A stretch of DNA of 64,000 nt from G965232465 sp965276005 (GTDB lineage Bacteria > Pseudomonadota > Alphaproteobacteria > JAQWUY01), in NCBI GenBank assembly GCA_965276005.1, contig OZ254962.1, positions 1,984,001 through 2,048,000 of the forward strand, given 5' to 3'. This document shows positions 26,169-35,082 of the stretch, in pieces. Made by a program: the position numbers and the translations under genes. Below the pieces are notes generated by a model. That model was not told the DNA's origin and ran no database searches. It saw only the letters and a program-made list of their open reading frames with translations. Within the stretch, counting starts at the first letter, position 1, and each line of letters begins with the position of its first letter.

Positions 26169-27182
26169 CTATCCTCCTATACTTGCCAAGTGGTTGCGAA
26201 TACCGCTGTTGTTGTCGTGTAAAAAGTGTGCGGATTTTTTGTACTGCATCAAGTCTAAAATAGCGTATGCCAATTCCGTTTGCGTGTCATCGGATTGCAG
26301 CAAATCTCGAAGCGGATAGCCTTTGTCGCCAAATAAACACAGGTGTAAATCGCCCGTTGCCGATACCCGTAAGCGGTTGCAAGTTTTACAAAAATCAGGG
26401 GCATAGGGGGCGATAACGCCCATACTGCCTTGATAATCGGGGTGGGTAAATTCTTGGGCGGGGCCTGCCCCTATGGTGCGGGGTTTTAACCGCCACCCTT
26501 GTTGTATCAGGCGATCGATGACCGTAAACGCCGGCATGTGATGGGCGTTAAAGTAGGCTGCGTTGTCGTTGGTACGCATCAATTCTATAAACCGTATGGA
26601 TATGTGGCGGTTCTTGGTAAAGGCGATAAAGTCGTTTAATTCCTTGTGGTTTAAGTCTTTTAACAACACCGCATTCACTTTAACAGTTTGAAACCCCACC
26701 TCGAAACATGCGTCGATGCCGCACAAAATTTCCCCCAGACGGTCATGCCCGGTGATGGCTTTGAATTGGGCGGGATTTAACGAATCGATACTGATATTTA
26801 TCGCTCTGATGCCCACATTGTAAAACGATTGGGCTTTTTTGTCCAGTTTATACCCATTGGTGGTGATGGCAAGTTTACGGACGCCATTTATATGGGCGAT
26901 GTGTTCGGCAATCGATAAAAAATCCCGCCGTACGGTCGGTTCCCCCCCTGTGATACGGATTTTCCACACGCCCAACTGTACAAACGCCCGCACCAAGCGG
27001 ATAATTTCCGCTTGTGTCATAAATGGCGTACACCCATTGGGCTTATACCCATCGGGCAAGCAGTAAGAACAGGCGAAATTGCACACATCGGTTACGGACA
27101 ACCGCACATATGGAAACTGCCGTCCGAACGAATCCTGTATAGGTGTTGTATACTTTGATGTATTGTTTGATACACACGGCAT
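26169..27182 (-). CDS. moaA: GTP 3',8-cyclase
   Basis: The radical SAM enzyme of the first step of Moco synthesis, acting on GTP, 337 residues. The N-terminal cluster cysteines are C34, C38 and C41 (CNFACSYC), followed by LPDGYKP and the ITGGEPTVRRD block. The second cluster lies in the C-terminal region (FCKTCNRLRVSATGDLHLCLF). I chose the ATG at 27182 because AAGGAG stands eight bases before it; an adjacent GTG at 27185 is the alternative. First gene of moaA-moaCB-moaD-moaE-mobA-tauE. Confidence 0.95.
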   Translation of the reverse strand: MPCVSNNTSKYTTPIQDSFGRQFPYVRLSVTDVCNFACSYCLPDGYKPNGCTPFMTQAEIIRLVRAFVQLGVWKIRITGGEPTVRRDFLSIAEHIAHINGVRKLAITTNGYKLDKKAQSFYNVGIRAINISIDSLNPAQFKAITGHDRLGEILCGIDACFEVGFQTVKVNAVLLKDLNHKELNDFIAFTKNRHISIRFIELMRTNDNAAYFNAHHMPAFTVIDRLIQQGWRLKPRTIGAGPAQEFTHPDYQGSMGVIAPYAPDFCKTCNRLRVSATGDLHLCLFGDKGYPLRDLLQSDDTQTELAYAILDLMQYKKSAHFLHDNNSGIRNHLASIGG

Positions 27183-27653
27183 CACAAAAGCTCCTTATCT
27201 ACAGATCACGGGTGCCACACATGACCCTAAACATGTACGCCATATTTACCCATCGGATTTAGACTATACACATTTTAACATACTTTAAATGCGAAAAAGT
27301 TTCAACTGGTTTTACATATTCGATAGGTCTTTTGGGTGTATTGCAGATGACATTAAACCGTATTGCTTTACAGGAATTATGAAAAATGCCTTGGATCAAT
27401 TGACAATGGCATTGGTTGCTCATAAACCCGTTTTATTAGTTGCAAACGGTGGCGGACGCTTTGGTGGTTCACCTTGTGAACAATTGAGAGTAGTTGCCCG
27501 TGGTCTACACTGTGTGGTTTAGCGTATCCAGAGAGTTTGTGTTATGCTGTCGCATTTAGATAATACAACACCCCTTAAACCCTTACATATCAACGGTTCA
27601 AAAGATTCAAGGTCGAAAAATACTGTGTCGAACACATCAGACAAATAACCCAT
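27183..27653. other. 470-bp gap between moaA and the pdxA-type gene
   Basis: It contains the upstream region of moaA and a 77-codon open frame on the plus strand (listed separately). Close to moaA I see no clear sigma-70 hexamers and could not fold a convincing Moco-type riboswitch by eye. Towards the pdxA end I see only AT-rich sequence with no gene or terminator. Confidence 0.4.
27289..27522 (+). pseudogene. Unidentified 77-codon frame, possibly a gene remnant
   Basis: An open frame starting at an ATG with no ribosome site and converging on pdxA. I do not recognise it. The segment FGCIADDI resembles the N-terminal IADD motif of four-carbon acid-sugar kinases (DUF1537), and VLLVANGGG weakly recalls the GNGGS loop of SIS-domain isomerases. 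Neither match extends. It may be a decayed fragment or chance. Confidence 0.25.
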
Positions 27654-28667
27654 TTATGCGGTATTCCCCATGGTTATCGACATCATGACGGCGTTGTATG
27701 TGGGGATGGGGTTTGCCAAGTTTTTGCCGGCTATGTCAAAGGCGGTGCCATGTGCGGGGGTGGTTACGGGGACAGGCAGACCGCCCATTACCGATACGCC
27801 CCGGTCAAAACCCATCATTTTGATAGCGATTTGTCCTTGATCGTGGTACATGCTGACCACAGTGTCATAAGCAAATTTGCCATTTTCGTCTTTTTGCAGA
27901 TATGCCGTATCACTGGGAAAGGGTCCATGTACATTTATACCCCGTTGCTGGGCGGATTTGATGGCGGGGGTTATGACTTCTATTTCTTCCATACCCATCA
28001 AGCCCCCATCACCCGCATGGGGATTAAGGGCGTTTACCGCAATTCTTGGATTTTTGTAGCCGGCTTTTGTCAAAGTATCATGTGCCAAGTCGATCGACCT
28101 ACTGACACGGTCAAAAGTAATAAGGTCTGGGACTTCTCGTAACGACACATGCGATGTAACCCGTCCGTTCCAAATGCCGTCGACCACATTAAATTCGCTG
28201 ACTACGCCATCATACCCTAAATGGTGTTTACAAAAGTGCATTTCATCGTTAAAGGCGTTTCCGCCCTTGTGCATGGATTCTTTGTTAAACGGCATAAAGC
28301 ACAGGGATTGTACCAGCCCTTGTCTGTACAACGCCAGCCCTTTTTCCAACCCCAGTAAACTGGACTGTCCGCCTGCGGCGGAGGTTTCAGAATATGGCAC
28401 ACGGCTAATGCCTTCAATATGCAAGTCGAAATGGTATATAGTGTTCGCATTGTCCCCAGAAAAATCGACCTGTTCACTGGTTGTAATGGTCTTTACGGGC
28501 ATGTCGATACCTGTTGTTTCCACCCCCCGTTCATAGGCTGCATAAGCACCGATAATCACAATATGTGCCCGTTCTCGCACATCGGCACAGTTTAAAACTT
28601 TGCACAATAATTCCGGTCCGATACCTGCAATATCGCCTTGAATAATACCAAGCGTTGGTTTTGTCAT
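27654..28667 (-). CDS. PdxA/PdxA2-family 4-phospho-hydroxyacid dehydrogenase
   Basis: An NAD-dependent metal-binding dehydrogenase of 337 residues. GDIAGIGPELL at the N-terminus, KESMHKGG, and three metal histidines in HFCKHHL, NPHAGD and YHDQGQI mark the PdxA family. PdxA makes the PLP precursor from 4-phosphohydroxythreonine. PdxA2 paralogues oxidise 4-phospho-D-erythronate or threonate. Its place at the end of a sugar-type ABC importer operon favours the catabolic PdxA2 role, but no acid-sugar kinase is adjacent. The ATG at 28667 has a strong AAGGAG site, and the preceding gene ends 13 bp upstream. Confidence 0.87.
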   Translation of the reverse strand: MTKPTLGIIQGDIAGIGPELLCKVLNCADVRERAHIVIIGAYAAYERGVETTGIDMPVKTITTSEQVDFSGDNANTIYHFDLHIEGISRVPYSETSAAGGQSSLLGLEKGLALYRQGLVQSLCFMPFNKESMHKGGNAFNDEMHFCKHHLGYDGVVSEFNVVDGIWNGRVTSHVSLREVPDLITFDRVSRSIDLAHDTLTKAGYKNPRIAVNALNPHAGDGGLMGMEEIEVITPAIKSAQQRGINVHGPFPSDTAYLQKDENGKFAYDTVVSMYHDQGQIAIKMMGFDRGVSVMGGLPVPVTTPAHGTAFDIAGKNLANPIPTYNAVMMSITMGNTA

Positions 28668-28680
28668 AGGGTTTTTCTCC

Positions 28681-29646
28681 TTATACAAACTGTAATGCGG
28701 ATTTTTTTACCACATATGTTACATCTGGTTCTTCGCCTGCATTTATTGTATCCACTTGGGCGTGGCTGTCGATGTCGTAAATACGGATTTTCTGATCCAT
28801 AAAGGGTACTATCACCTTGTTGCCATTGTCCATAAAGGATAATGCCGTAGGGTGTGATGCAAATTCAAAAGTATGAATCACATCTCCGTTGTGCGGATTG
28901 TAAATAGACATGGTCATGCCTAAGTAATTTATCACCATCAACCTGTCCCGTTTGGCGTCATAAAAAACACGGGTTGGATCTTCGGGGGTGGGGAAGCTGA
29001 ATTTTAGTTGCAGGGTTTCCACATCGATAACCGATATGGTATTATCCCCCCGATTGGTAATAAACAAAGTTTTTTCGTCGGGGGACAGGCATCGCCCTTC
29101 GGGCTTTACCCCTGTTTCTACAGCAATGGGGATAATCGATGAATCATGGGGATCGATGGCGGTTACATTCCCCGATGCCAAGTTGCTGACAAACGCACGG
29201 GTGCCATCTTTGGTTAAGGCAAATAAATGCCCTTTGGTACCGCCTGTGGGTACGCTGGTATCAAATGTGGTGTCTTGTGTCGGGTCTTTTTTATAAAACA
29301 GCCTGTCGGCAGATTCGCTCAGAACATACAGCCCCCCGTATGCATCCACTTCCACCCCATGCGGGCGGTAACAAGGTCCATGTGTGCCATCTGCTACGCA
29401 CAAGGTATTGATAATGTCGCCTGTGGTAATGTCCAGTACATAAACTTCACAATTGCCTTGATCGGTGGAGCCCGAATTAATCACCCCATATGCCCCAATG
29501 TAGGCATAGGTTTCACATGGGGACACTGTGAACTCATGGGGGAAATCACTCAGGGGGATTTCTTTTAAGACCTGTTTTGTGTGCATGTCATAATAGCGAA
29601 AGCGGTGTGATGCTTTTTCTACAATCAATAATACTTCGTTTTCCAT
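28681..29646 (-). CDS. YVTN-type beta-propeller repeat protein
   Basis: A 321-residue protein made of about seven blades of 40-45 residues. Each carries patterns such as VYVLDITTGDIINTL, VTAIDPHDSSIIPI, ISVIDVETLQLKFSF and IRIYDIDSHAQVDTI. There is no signal peptide, so it is probably cytoplasmic, unlike many YVTN proteins. Such propellers can be lactonase-like or binding scaffolds, and no catalytic set is evident. It lies between a b561-type gene and pdxA2 in one operon, so it may act on the same imported compound. Confidence 0.8.
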   Translation of the reverse strand: MENEVLLIVEKASHRFRYYDMHTKQVLKEIPLSDFPHEFTVSPCETYAYIGAYGVINSGSTDQGNCEVYVLDITTGDIINTLCVADGTHGPCYRPHGVEVDAYGGLYVLSESADRLFYKKDPTQDTTFDTSVPTGGTKGHLFALTKDGTRAFVSNLASGNVTAIDPHDSSIIPIAVETGVKPEGRCLSPDEKTLFITNRGDNTISVIDVETLQLKFSFPTPEDPTRVFYDAKRDRLMVINYLGMTMSIYNPHNGDVIHTFEFASHPTALSFMDNGNKVIVPFMDQKIRIYDIDSHAQVDTINAGEEPDVTYVVKKSALQFV

Positions 29647-29727
29647 GATGTCAATTTCTCCTTTGTATCATATTGAAATTAAATTTTCTTCTATGCTTAT
29701 AGATGTATCCTATAACGCAAGTATATT

Positions 29728-30525
29728 TTATTTTTCATGTGTGTCTGGGGGCGGATTATATCGCCCTAGTATGTCAATATGGCGTTTTTTCTTCTGTACT
29801 TTCCCCTCGTACTCCAAGCGTAACCGCCGCACACCAAAGTTTATCACACGCTTGGTATTGCCGGGGTGACACCTGTCCACGCCCCACAAAGACTCGTATG
29901 TGTCCACCGCATATCCCCGATATTGTAAATAAACGCATGTCATAACCAATACACATAGCCACCCCCCAAGCACAATCCACATCCATATGGGGGCGTTTAC
30001 ATGCCACATCCCCACTGACCCGGTTATCCATGACAATATCAACACCACATACCCTAAGTTTTTATGCGTATATTCAAAAAAGTACCGCCAACCGGTCATA
30101 AAATAATGATGCCCCCATATTTGTTGGTGTGTGGGTCCGCCAGAACTGCCCCGGCACAGCCCCAGTACCACTTGTATAAACAACCCAATCATGGTTGCCC
30201 ATCCTAAGGTTTCATGTACGGGCACATCTCGTTTATTGCCATATATTAACACATATATCAGTGCTAGTACAGCGATTATACTGCCCAAAATTTGTAGCAC
30301 CAGATGGGAATACCACCACATTTTATTTTCGACCTGCTTGGGAAAATGTTGTTTTGGGGTGATTTTGAAAAATCGTGCAATCAAAATACCCAAAGGCAAC
30401 AACACCCCCCACGCAAGCACCATCAAACGGGCATGCCATGCAATATAGGGATCGATATTATGGGGACGGGCAGGGTCAAGGGGATGCTGCAACCATTCCC
30501 ATATGTGCATGATACTCTCCCCCAT
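29728..30525 (-). CDS. Cytochrome b561-like transmembrane protein
   Basis: A 265-residue membrane protein with about five or six helices. The histidine pattern fits a two-haem b561 core: WHARLM near residue 30, YSHLVLQ near 72, VHETLGW near 104 and THKNLGYVV near 153. These sit in successive helices with Gly-rich ITGSVGMWHV after them. B561 proteins pass electrons across membranes. The ATG at 30525 lies five bases after the permease stop with AAGGGG upstream; an in-frame ATG at 30510 behind GGGGGAG is equally possible. Finding it inside an ABC importer operon is unusual. Confidence 0.75.
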   Translation of the reverse strand: MGESIMHIWEWLQHPLDPARPHNIDPYIAWHARLMVLAWGVLLPLGILIARFFKITPKQHFPKQVENKMWWYSHLVLQILGSIIAVLALIYVLIYGNKRDVPVHETLGWATMIGLFIQVVLGLCRGSSGGPTHQQIWGHHYFMTGWRYFFEYTHKNLGYVVLILSWITGSVGMWHVNAPIWMWIVLGGWLCVLVMTCVYLQYRGYAVDTYESLWGVDRCHPGNTKRVINFGVRRLRLEYEGKVQKKKRHIDILGRYNPPPDTHEK

Positions 30526-30529
30526 GCTG

Positions 30530-31390
30530 TTACCCCTTAACCGCCCCTGCGGTCATACCGGTGATAATCTGTTTTGAGGCAATCAATGTGAAAATAATTG
30601 GTGGAATAGCCAACAACACGCCCGTTGCCATAATCGCCCCCCAATCGGTTTCTGTTTCACTGATGTTGTTTACGATAAACACGGGAACTGTACGGGTTCC
30701 CCGATCGCCTAAGGCATTTGCCAGTAAAAATTCATTCCATATGACACGAAAAGTCAGCATAAAAGCGGCGGCTAATCCCGGTTTAATGAGGGGAAACACC
30801 ACCTTAAAAAATATTTGAAACGGTCTTGCCCCATCCATTTTTGCTGCCTCTTCGAGCTGTATGGGGATTTGTACAATAAAGCTTTGTAATATCCATATCA
30901 CAAACGGCAAATTCATCGCCACATATACCAGTACCAACCCCACATGGGTACCGTCCAGTCCAAATTGGAAAGTCCAAATGCCAAACATCGGTACCAACAG
31001 TACAGCCGGTGGTACCATGCGCATTGCCATAGTGGTAAACGACACGGTGTCTCGCCCCATAAATTTAAACCGCACCAACGCATACGCCCCCATACACCCC
31101 ATTATCAAGGTGATAAAAGTAGCGGCAGTGGCAATAATCAGCGAATTTCCCAAACTGCGACCAAAAGTGGGGTCACAGTAGTCTATGCCTGAGGGGTCAT
31201 ACCACAACACATCACACAGTATTTTTTCGTAATTGGACAAAGTAGGCAAGAAAAATATGTGCCACCCATCCGCCATAATATCCACATTTAACTTAAAAGA
31301 CGCACTTATCATTAACACAATGGGTCCAACAGACATTAGCACCAAACATACAAGCATCACACAAAATAGGGAAGAAGATTTTTGTTGCAT
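30530..31390 (-). CDS. Sugar-type ABC transporter permease (MalG/UgpE class)
   Basis: A 286-residue inner-membrane permease with six helices. The EAA loop is EEAAKMDGARPFQIFFKVVFPLIKPG, the form of carbohydrate importers. GGAG precedes the ATG at 31390, and the gene overlaps none of its neighbours. Pairs with the 31404-32315 permease. Confidence 0.92.
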   Translation of the reverse strand: MQQKSSSLFCVMLVCLVLMSVGPIVLMISASFKLNVDIMADGWHIFFLPTLSNYEKILCDVLWYDPSGIDYCDPTFGRSLGNSLIIATAATFITLIMGCMGAYALVRFKFMGRDTVSFTTMAMRMVPPAVLLVPMFGIWTFQFGLDGTHVGLVLVYVAMNLPFVIWILQSFIVQIPIQLEEAAKMDGARPFQIFFKVVFPLIKPGLAAAFMLTFRVIWNEFLLANALGDRGTRTVPVFIVNNISETETDWGAIMATGVLLAIPPIIFTLIASKQIITGMTAGAVKG

Positions 31391-31403
31391 AGTGTGGCTC
31401 CTG

Positions 31404-32315
31404 TTACTCTTGTTCTGCGATTTGTTGTAAGGCGTTTTTACGATGGATTTCGACGATTTTTGTATATGTAAACATGCCCACTGTTAAGAATAGCAACAAT
31501 AGTAACAAATAATTTGACATGGCGGCGGCAACGCCCAGTTCTTGAAATTCGCCCACCGTTCGGGAAATGCGAAGTGCCATAATTTCTGTCGACAATCCGG
31601 GTCCTCCATTGGTCATAACCAAGATAACTTCTAACACTTTAAACGCATCGATCAAGCGTAACAATGCGGTGACAATAAGCACGGGCATCATTAACGGAAT
31701 TTTAATATAAAATATTTGTTGCCACCCATTGGCACCGTCCATACGGGCGGCCTCGAGGGTACTGCGGGGTAAGGATTGTAGGGCAGCCAGACTTAAAATA
31801 AACACAAACGGCGACCACTGCCACACATCGGCAATCACAATAGCAATAAATGCCCAAGTACCATCGGACAACCACGGCACAGCCCCCAAGCCTATAAGGT
31901 CTAAGAGTTTATTAAAAGTCCCTGTGGTTGGGTGATACATATACCGCCACATCAACCCCACCACAATCGGGGCAATCATTACCGGCAGGATAAACAAAGA
32001 CCTAACAGCGGACATACCGATTAACGGACGGTCTAGCATCAGGGCAAGCCCCACGCCGACAATCATTTCAATCAATACCACAAAAAATGCAAAACGAATG
32101 GTAACAAAAAACGATTCCCTAAAATTCGGATCGTATAATAGGGTGATATAGTTTTTAAACCCTACCCATTCGGCTTCGCCAATGCGTTGGGAGGGTACCC
32201 AGTCAAGGAAGCTGGCATATATCATATATCCAATCGGATACAACAACGCTACCGCCATGACAACAACCGCAGGGGCAAGAAACATATACGGGGTCAGCCG
32301 ATTCCATGTTTGCAT
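31404..32315 (-). CDS. Sugar-type ABC transporter permease (MalF/UgpA class)
   Basis: A 303-residue inner-membrane permease with six helices and an EAA loop LEAARMDGANGWQQIFYIKIPLMMP. The N-terminus TPYMFLAPAVVVMAVALLYPIGYMI is typical of the first carbohydrate permease. Its ribosome site is weak. A GC-rich hairpin lies between it and the binding-protein gene upstream, which would lower its expression relative to that gene. Confidence 0.92.
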   Translation of the reverse strand: MQTWNRLTPYMFLAPAVVVMAVALLYPIGYMIYASFLDWVPSQRIGEAEWVGFKNYITLLYDPNFRESFFVTIRFAFFVVLIEMIVGVGLALMLDRPLIGMSAVRSLFILPVMIAPIVVGLMWRYMYHPTTGTFNKLLDLIGLGAVPWLSDGTWAFIAIVIADVWQWSPFVFILSLAALQSLPRSTLEAARMDGANGWQQIFYIKIPLMMPVLIVTALLRLIDAFKVLEVILVMTNGGPGLSTEIMALRISRTVGEFQELGVAAAMSNYLLLLLLFLTVGMFTYTKIVEIHRKNALQQIAEQE

Positions 32316-32366
32316 TTTACAACTCTATTTCTCTTTTGTGTCTTTTTTATACAAGATGACACACTT

Positions 32367-32408
32367 TAACACATTAGGGGACGGGCACACCCGCCCCCCA
32401 TAGTGTTA
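32367..32408 (-). terminator. Intercistronic hairpin after the sugar-type binding-protein gene
   Basis: Outer stem TAACAC/GTGTTA, inner stems GGGG/CCCC and CGGG/CCCG around CACA. No T run follows. Its place between binding protein and permeases matches the stabilising or attenuating hairpins of such operons. Confidence 0.5.
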
Positions 32409-32421
32409 TATGTGTACAGCC

Positions 32422-33750
32422 CTATTTCCAGCTGTAATATCCCGCATCTTCCATAATCGCCTTAGTGCGTGCAGCCACGCCATCGAGAACGGTTTTAGGA
32501 TCTAGGTCTTCTGTAATCATTTTTGACAATGCGGTACCTAGTTCAGCGTTAATTTTCCCCCATGCTGGAATAATTGGACGCCAATCGGGATCTGCATACT
32601 TTAATGCTTCGCCAAATGCCGCCATGTGTGGGAATTTCGCATTGACTTCCGCATCGTTGTGGGTGGAATACCGTATGGGGTTACCGCCTTGTAATGCGGC
32701 TAGTTTGTCGCCTTTTTTCGATGTCAACCATTGCATAAACAAGAATGCGGCTTGTTTGTTTTGGGCGTTTTTTGGAATCGCCACGCCAAATCCGCCGGTT
32801 TGAGACCCCCGCCGTACACCTTTGGGGTGTAGTGTCCAGCCCACTTTGCCAACCACTTTGGATTTTTCTGGATTGTCCACATTGTTGGCGAATACGGAAG
32901 AATCTAGAAACATAGCCGTCTTACCTTGTAAGAACGCATCTGCCATTTCTGCAAAGCCGAAGGTTGCTGCCCCTTCTGGTCCACAATGCACGATGTCTTT
33001 TAAGGCTTGTGCGGCTTTTACGCCTGCTTCGCTGTTCATAGTCGGGTTCCAGTTGTCATCGAAGATTCGACCGCCTAGTGGTGCCAAGTGTAACAAGAAC
33101 GCATGTGATGCATGGTGACCAGATGCCGCACGGGACGACAGCCCGCCCATACCCGGTTCTAGGTCTTTGATTTTACATGCGATGTCTAGCATTTCGTCAT
33201 AGGTTGTTGGTACTTTTAGGTTATGTTTGTCAAAAATATCTTTACGATACCCCAGTACAGATGTTTCAGATCCCAGTGGCAAGCCATATAAGGAGCCGGT
33301 TTTGCCCGGTAAGTATCCTTTTTTACCGCCGGCAACACCGATGTTACTGACATATCCATCGATTAAATCTTCCGCATCCCAATTGGGGTCAGATAGTTTT
33401 GGATTCATAAAGTACTTTGCCAAGTTTTCCAATTGGTCGGCGTATACATAATCCGCCTTAGAAAATACCACATACGAAATAATATCATATTCGCCTTTGG
33501 ACTTGGTTAATTCTAGGGTTTGTTTTTGCCGCATTTTCATGTACGACAAGCGATCCACTTCCACTCTGATACCTGTTTCTTTGGTAAATTCAGGTATGAT
33601 TTTCATAATCGCATCATAGTGCGGTACGGCGGGGAAGTTGGCAACAATCGTTTGCCCCTTGTATGGTGCATAGGGGTTGGCAACCGCTATGGTTGCCCCT
33701 ATGATCCCCCCCACAGCAACGGATATAATTTTAGATAACAGTATTTTCAT
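32422..33750 (-). CDS. Sugar-type ABC transporter substrate-binding protein
   Basis: A periplasmic solute-binding protein of 442 residues, family 1 (MalE-like). Residues 1-26 form a signal peptide (MKILLSKIISVAVGGIIGATIAVA, then NPYAPYKG). The lobes contain PEFTKETGIRVEVDRL, the SYVVFSKADYVYADQL segment and a late FGVAIPKNAQNKQAAFLFMQWLTS hinge motif. The ATG at 33750 has GGAGAGCG upstream; the frame extends further but encodes no signal sequence. The ligand is probably a sugar, polyol or sugar acid. Neighbouring PdxA-type and lactonase genes favour an acid or lactone. Confidence 0.92.
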   Translation of the reverse strand: MKILLSKIISVAVGGIIGATIAVANPYAPYKGQTIVANFPAVPHYDAIMKIIPEFTKETGIRVEVDRLSYMKMRQKQTLELTKSKGEYDIISYVVFSKADYVYADQLENLAKYFMNPKLSDPNWDAEDLIDGYVSNIGVAGGKKGYLPGKTGSLYGLPLGSETSVLGYRKDIFDKHNLKVPTTYDEMLDIACKIKDLEPGMGGLSSRAASGHHASHAFLLHLAPLGGRIFDDNWNPTMNSEAGVKAAQALKDIVHCGPEGAATFGFAEMADAFLQGKTAMFLDSSVFANNVDNPEKSKVVGKVGWTLHPKGVRRGSQTGGFGVAIPKNAQNKQAAFLFMQWLTSKKGDKLAALQGGNPIRYSTHNDAEVNAKFPHMAAFGEALKYADPDWRPIIPAWGKINAELGTALSKMITEDLDPKTVLDGVAARTKAIMEDAGYYSWK

Positions 33751-33808
33751 GACGCTCTCCTTCATAAGATTAGGCTTCGGTTTATATACATACGGGGACA
33801 TTTTTACC

Positions 33809-34903
33809 CTATAATGCCCGCTCTGTATCTGTATCAAAAAGATGTATATGGTGTTGTTGTATTTCGAATCTCAGCACCCCACCAATTTCCACCGGTGTAT
33901 CGGATTTTAATTCCACAGTGATAAAATCCGCCTGTTGTGAGGCTTTGCACAGCAATACGGAATGGGCACCGATGTATTCGCTGAGTGCGATGTGCAGGTC
34001 GACCCCCATGTTTTCATTCGCTTGCGGATTGTACACAATGTCGCTGGGGCGGATGCCACATATGACTTTTTTGTCCGCATAGGGACGGGCTTTTTCGGCG
34101 GTATCGCCACTTAGATTTAGGGAAAATCCGTCACATAACAGCGATACGGCATTGCCTGTTACTTGTACAGTGGCGTTCAAAAAGTTCATAGTCGGTGCCC
34201 CCAAGAATCCCGCCACAAATTTATTGACGGGGTGTTTGTACAGCTGTTCGGGGGTGCCTTGTTGTTGGATATATCCGCCATTCATAACCACAATGCGATC
34301 GCCCAAGGTCATGGCTTCGACTTGGTCATGGGTCACATAAATCATGTTTTTATCTAGCTGTTTGTGCATCAGTGCCAATTCTGCCCGCATTTTTCCCCGC
34401 AATTTTGCGTCCAAGTTGGACAGGGGTTCGTCAAACAAAAACACAGGCGAATCACGGGTTAATGCCCGCCCCATGGCGACCCGTTGTCGCTGTCCGCCCG
34501 ATAATTCGGCAGGTTTGCGGTACAAATATTCGCTCAGCCCCAACATTTTTGCCACTTTTGTGACTTTTTCTTGGATAATATCTTTGGCAACCCATTGTAA
34601 TTTTAGGGCAAATGACATATTTTCAAAAACAGTCATATGGGGATATAAGGCGTAATCTTGAAATACCATAGCAATGCCACGGTCTTTGGGTTCCAACTGC
34701 GATACGGGTTTATCATCGATATAAATCTCCCCTGCGGACACGGTTTCCAGCCCTGCAATCATCCGCAATGTCGTAGACTTTCCGCACCCCGAAGGTCCCA
34801 CCAAAACGGTAAATTCGTTGTCTTCCATCTCCAGATTGACATCGTGCAGAACTTCTGTGCTACCATAGCATTTAACAAGGTTCTGTAACCGTATTTTTGG
34901 CAT
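33809..34903 (-). CDS. Sugar-type ABC transporter ATP-binding protein (UgpC/MsmK class)
   Basis: A 364-residue ATPase. Walker A GPSGCGKS is at 36-43, the signature LSGGQRQR follows, Walker B is in PVFLFDEPLSNLD, and VTHDQVEAMTL holds the switch His. A C-terminal MalK-like TOBE/OB domain with GIRPSDI follows. First gene of a seven-gene minus-strand operon ending in the pdxA-type gene. Confidence 0.95.
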   Translation of the reverse strand: MPKIRLQNLVKCYGSTEVLHDVNLEMEDNEFTVLVGPSGCGKSTTLRMIAGLETVSAGEIYIDDKPVSQLEPKDRGIAMVFQDYALYPHMTVFENMSFALKLQWVAKDIIQEKVTKVAKMLGLSEYLYRKPAELSGGQRQRVAMGRALTRDSPVFLFDEPLSNLDAKLRGKMRAELALMHKQLDKNMIYVTHDQVEAMTLGDRIVVMNGGYIQQQGTPEQLYKHPVNKFVAGFLGAPTMNFLNATVQVTGNAVSLLCDGFSLNLSGDTAEKARPYADKKVICGIRPSDIVYNPQANENMGVDLHIALSEYIGAHSVLLCKASQQADFITVELKSDTPVEIGGVLRFEIQQHHIHLFDTDTERAL

Positions 34904-35082
34904 TTCTCTCTCTCTGAAATAGTACTTGTTTTTTTTAAAAATGTGTTATATGATTGTAACAACATGTTTATGCTATCATGTTTTTTATAATATTGCAATG
35001 TCTAAATTAGGGGTATTGAAAAATGTGTGCAACATGTGTAACCTATTGAGAATATACATTAAAAGATACAAGGAGAGACTTA
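34904..35082. promoter_or_regulatory. Divergent control region between the sugar importer and the lactonase
   Basis: 179 bp, very AT-rich. AACATGTT (34961-34968, perfect palindrome, next to TTGTAACAA) and CAACATGTG (35030-35038) share an ACATGT core 70 bp apart and could be operator copies for a regulator of both sides. I could not pick a convincing -35/-10 pair for either direction. Confidence 0.35.

Noticed and set aside
27183..27290. Molybdenum-cofactor riboswitch before moaA
   Set aside because: I could not fold the expected multi-stem structure by eye, and the region lacks its conserved pattern. A covariance search would settle it.
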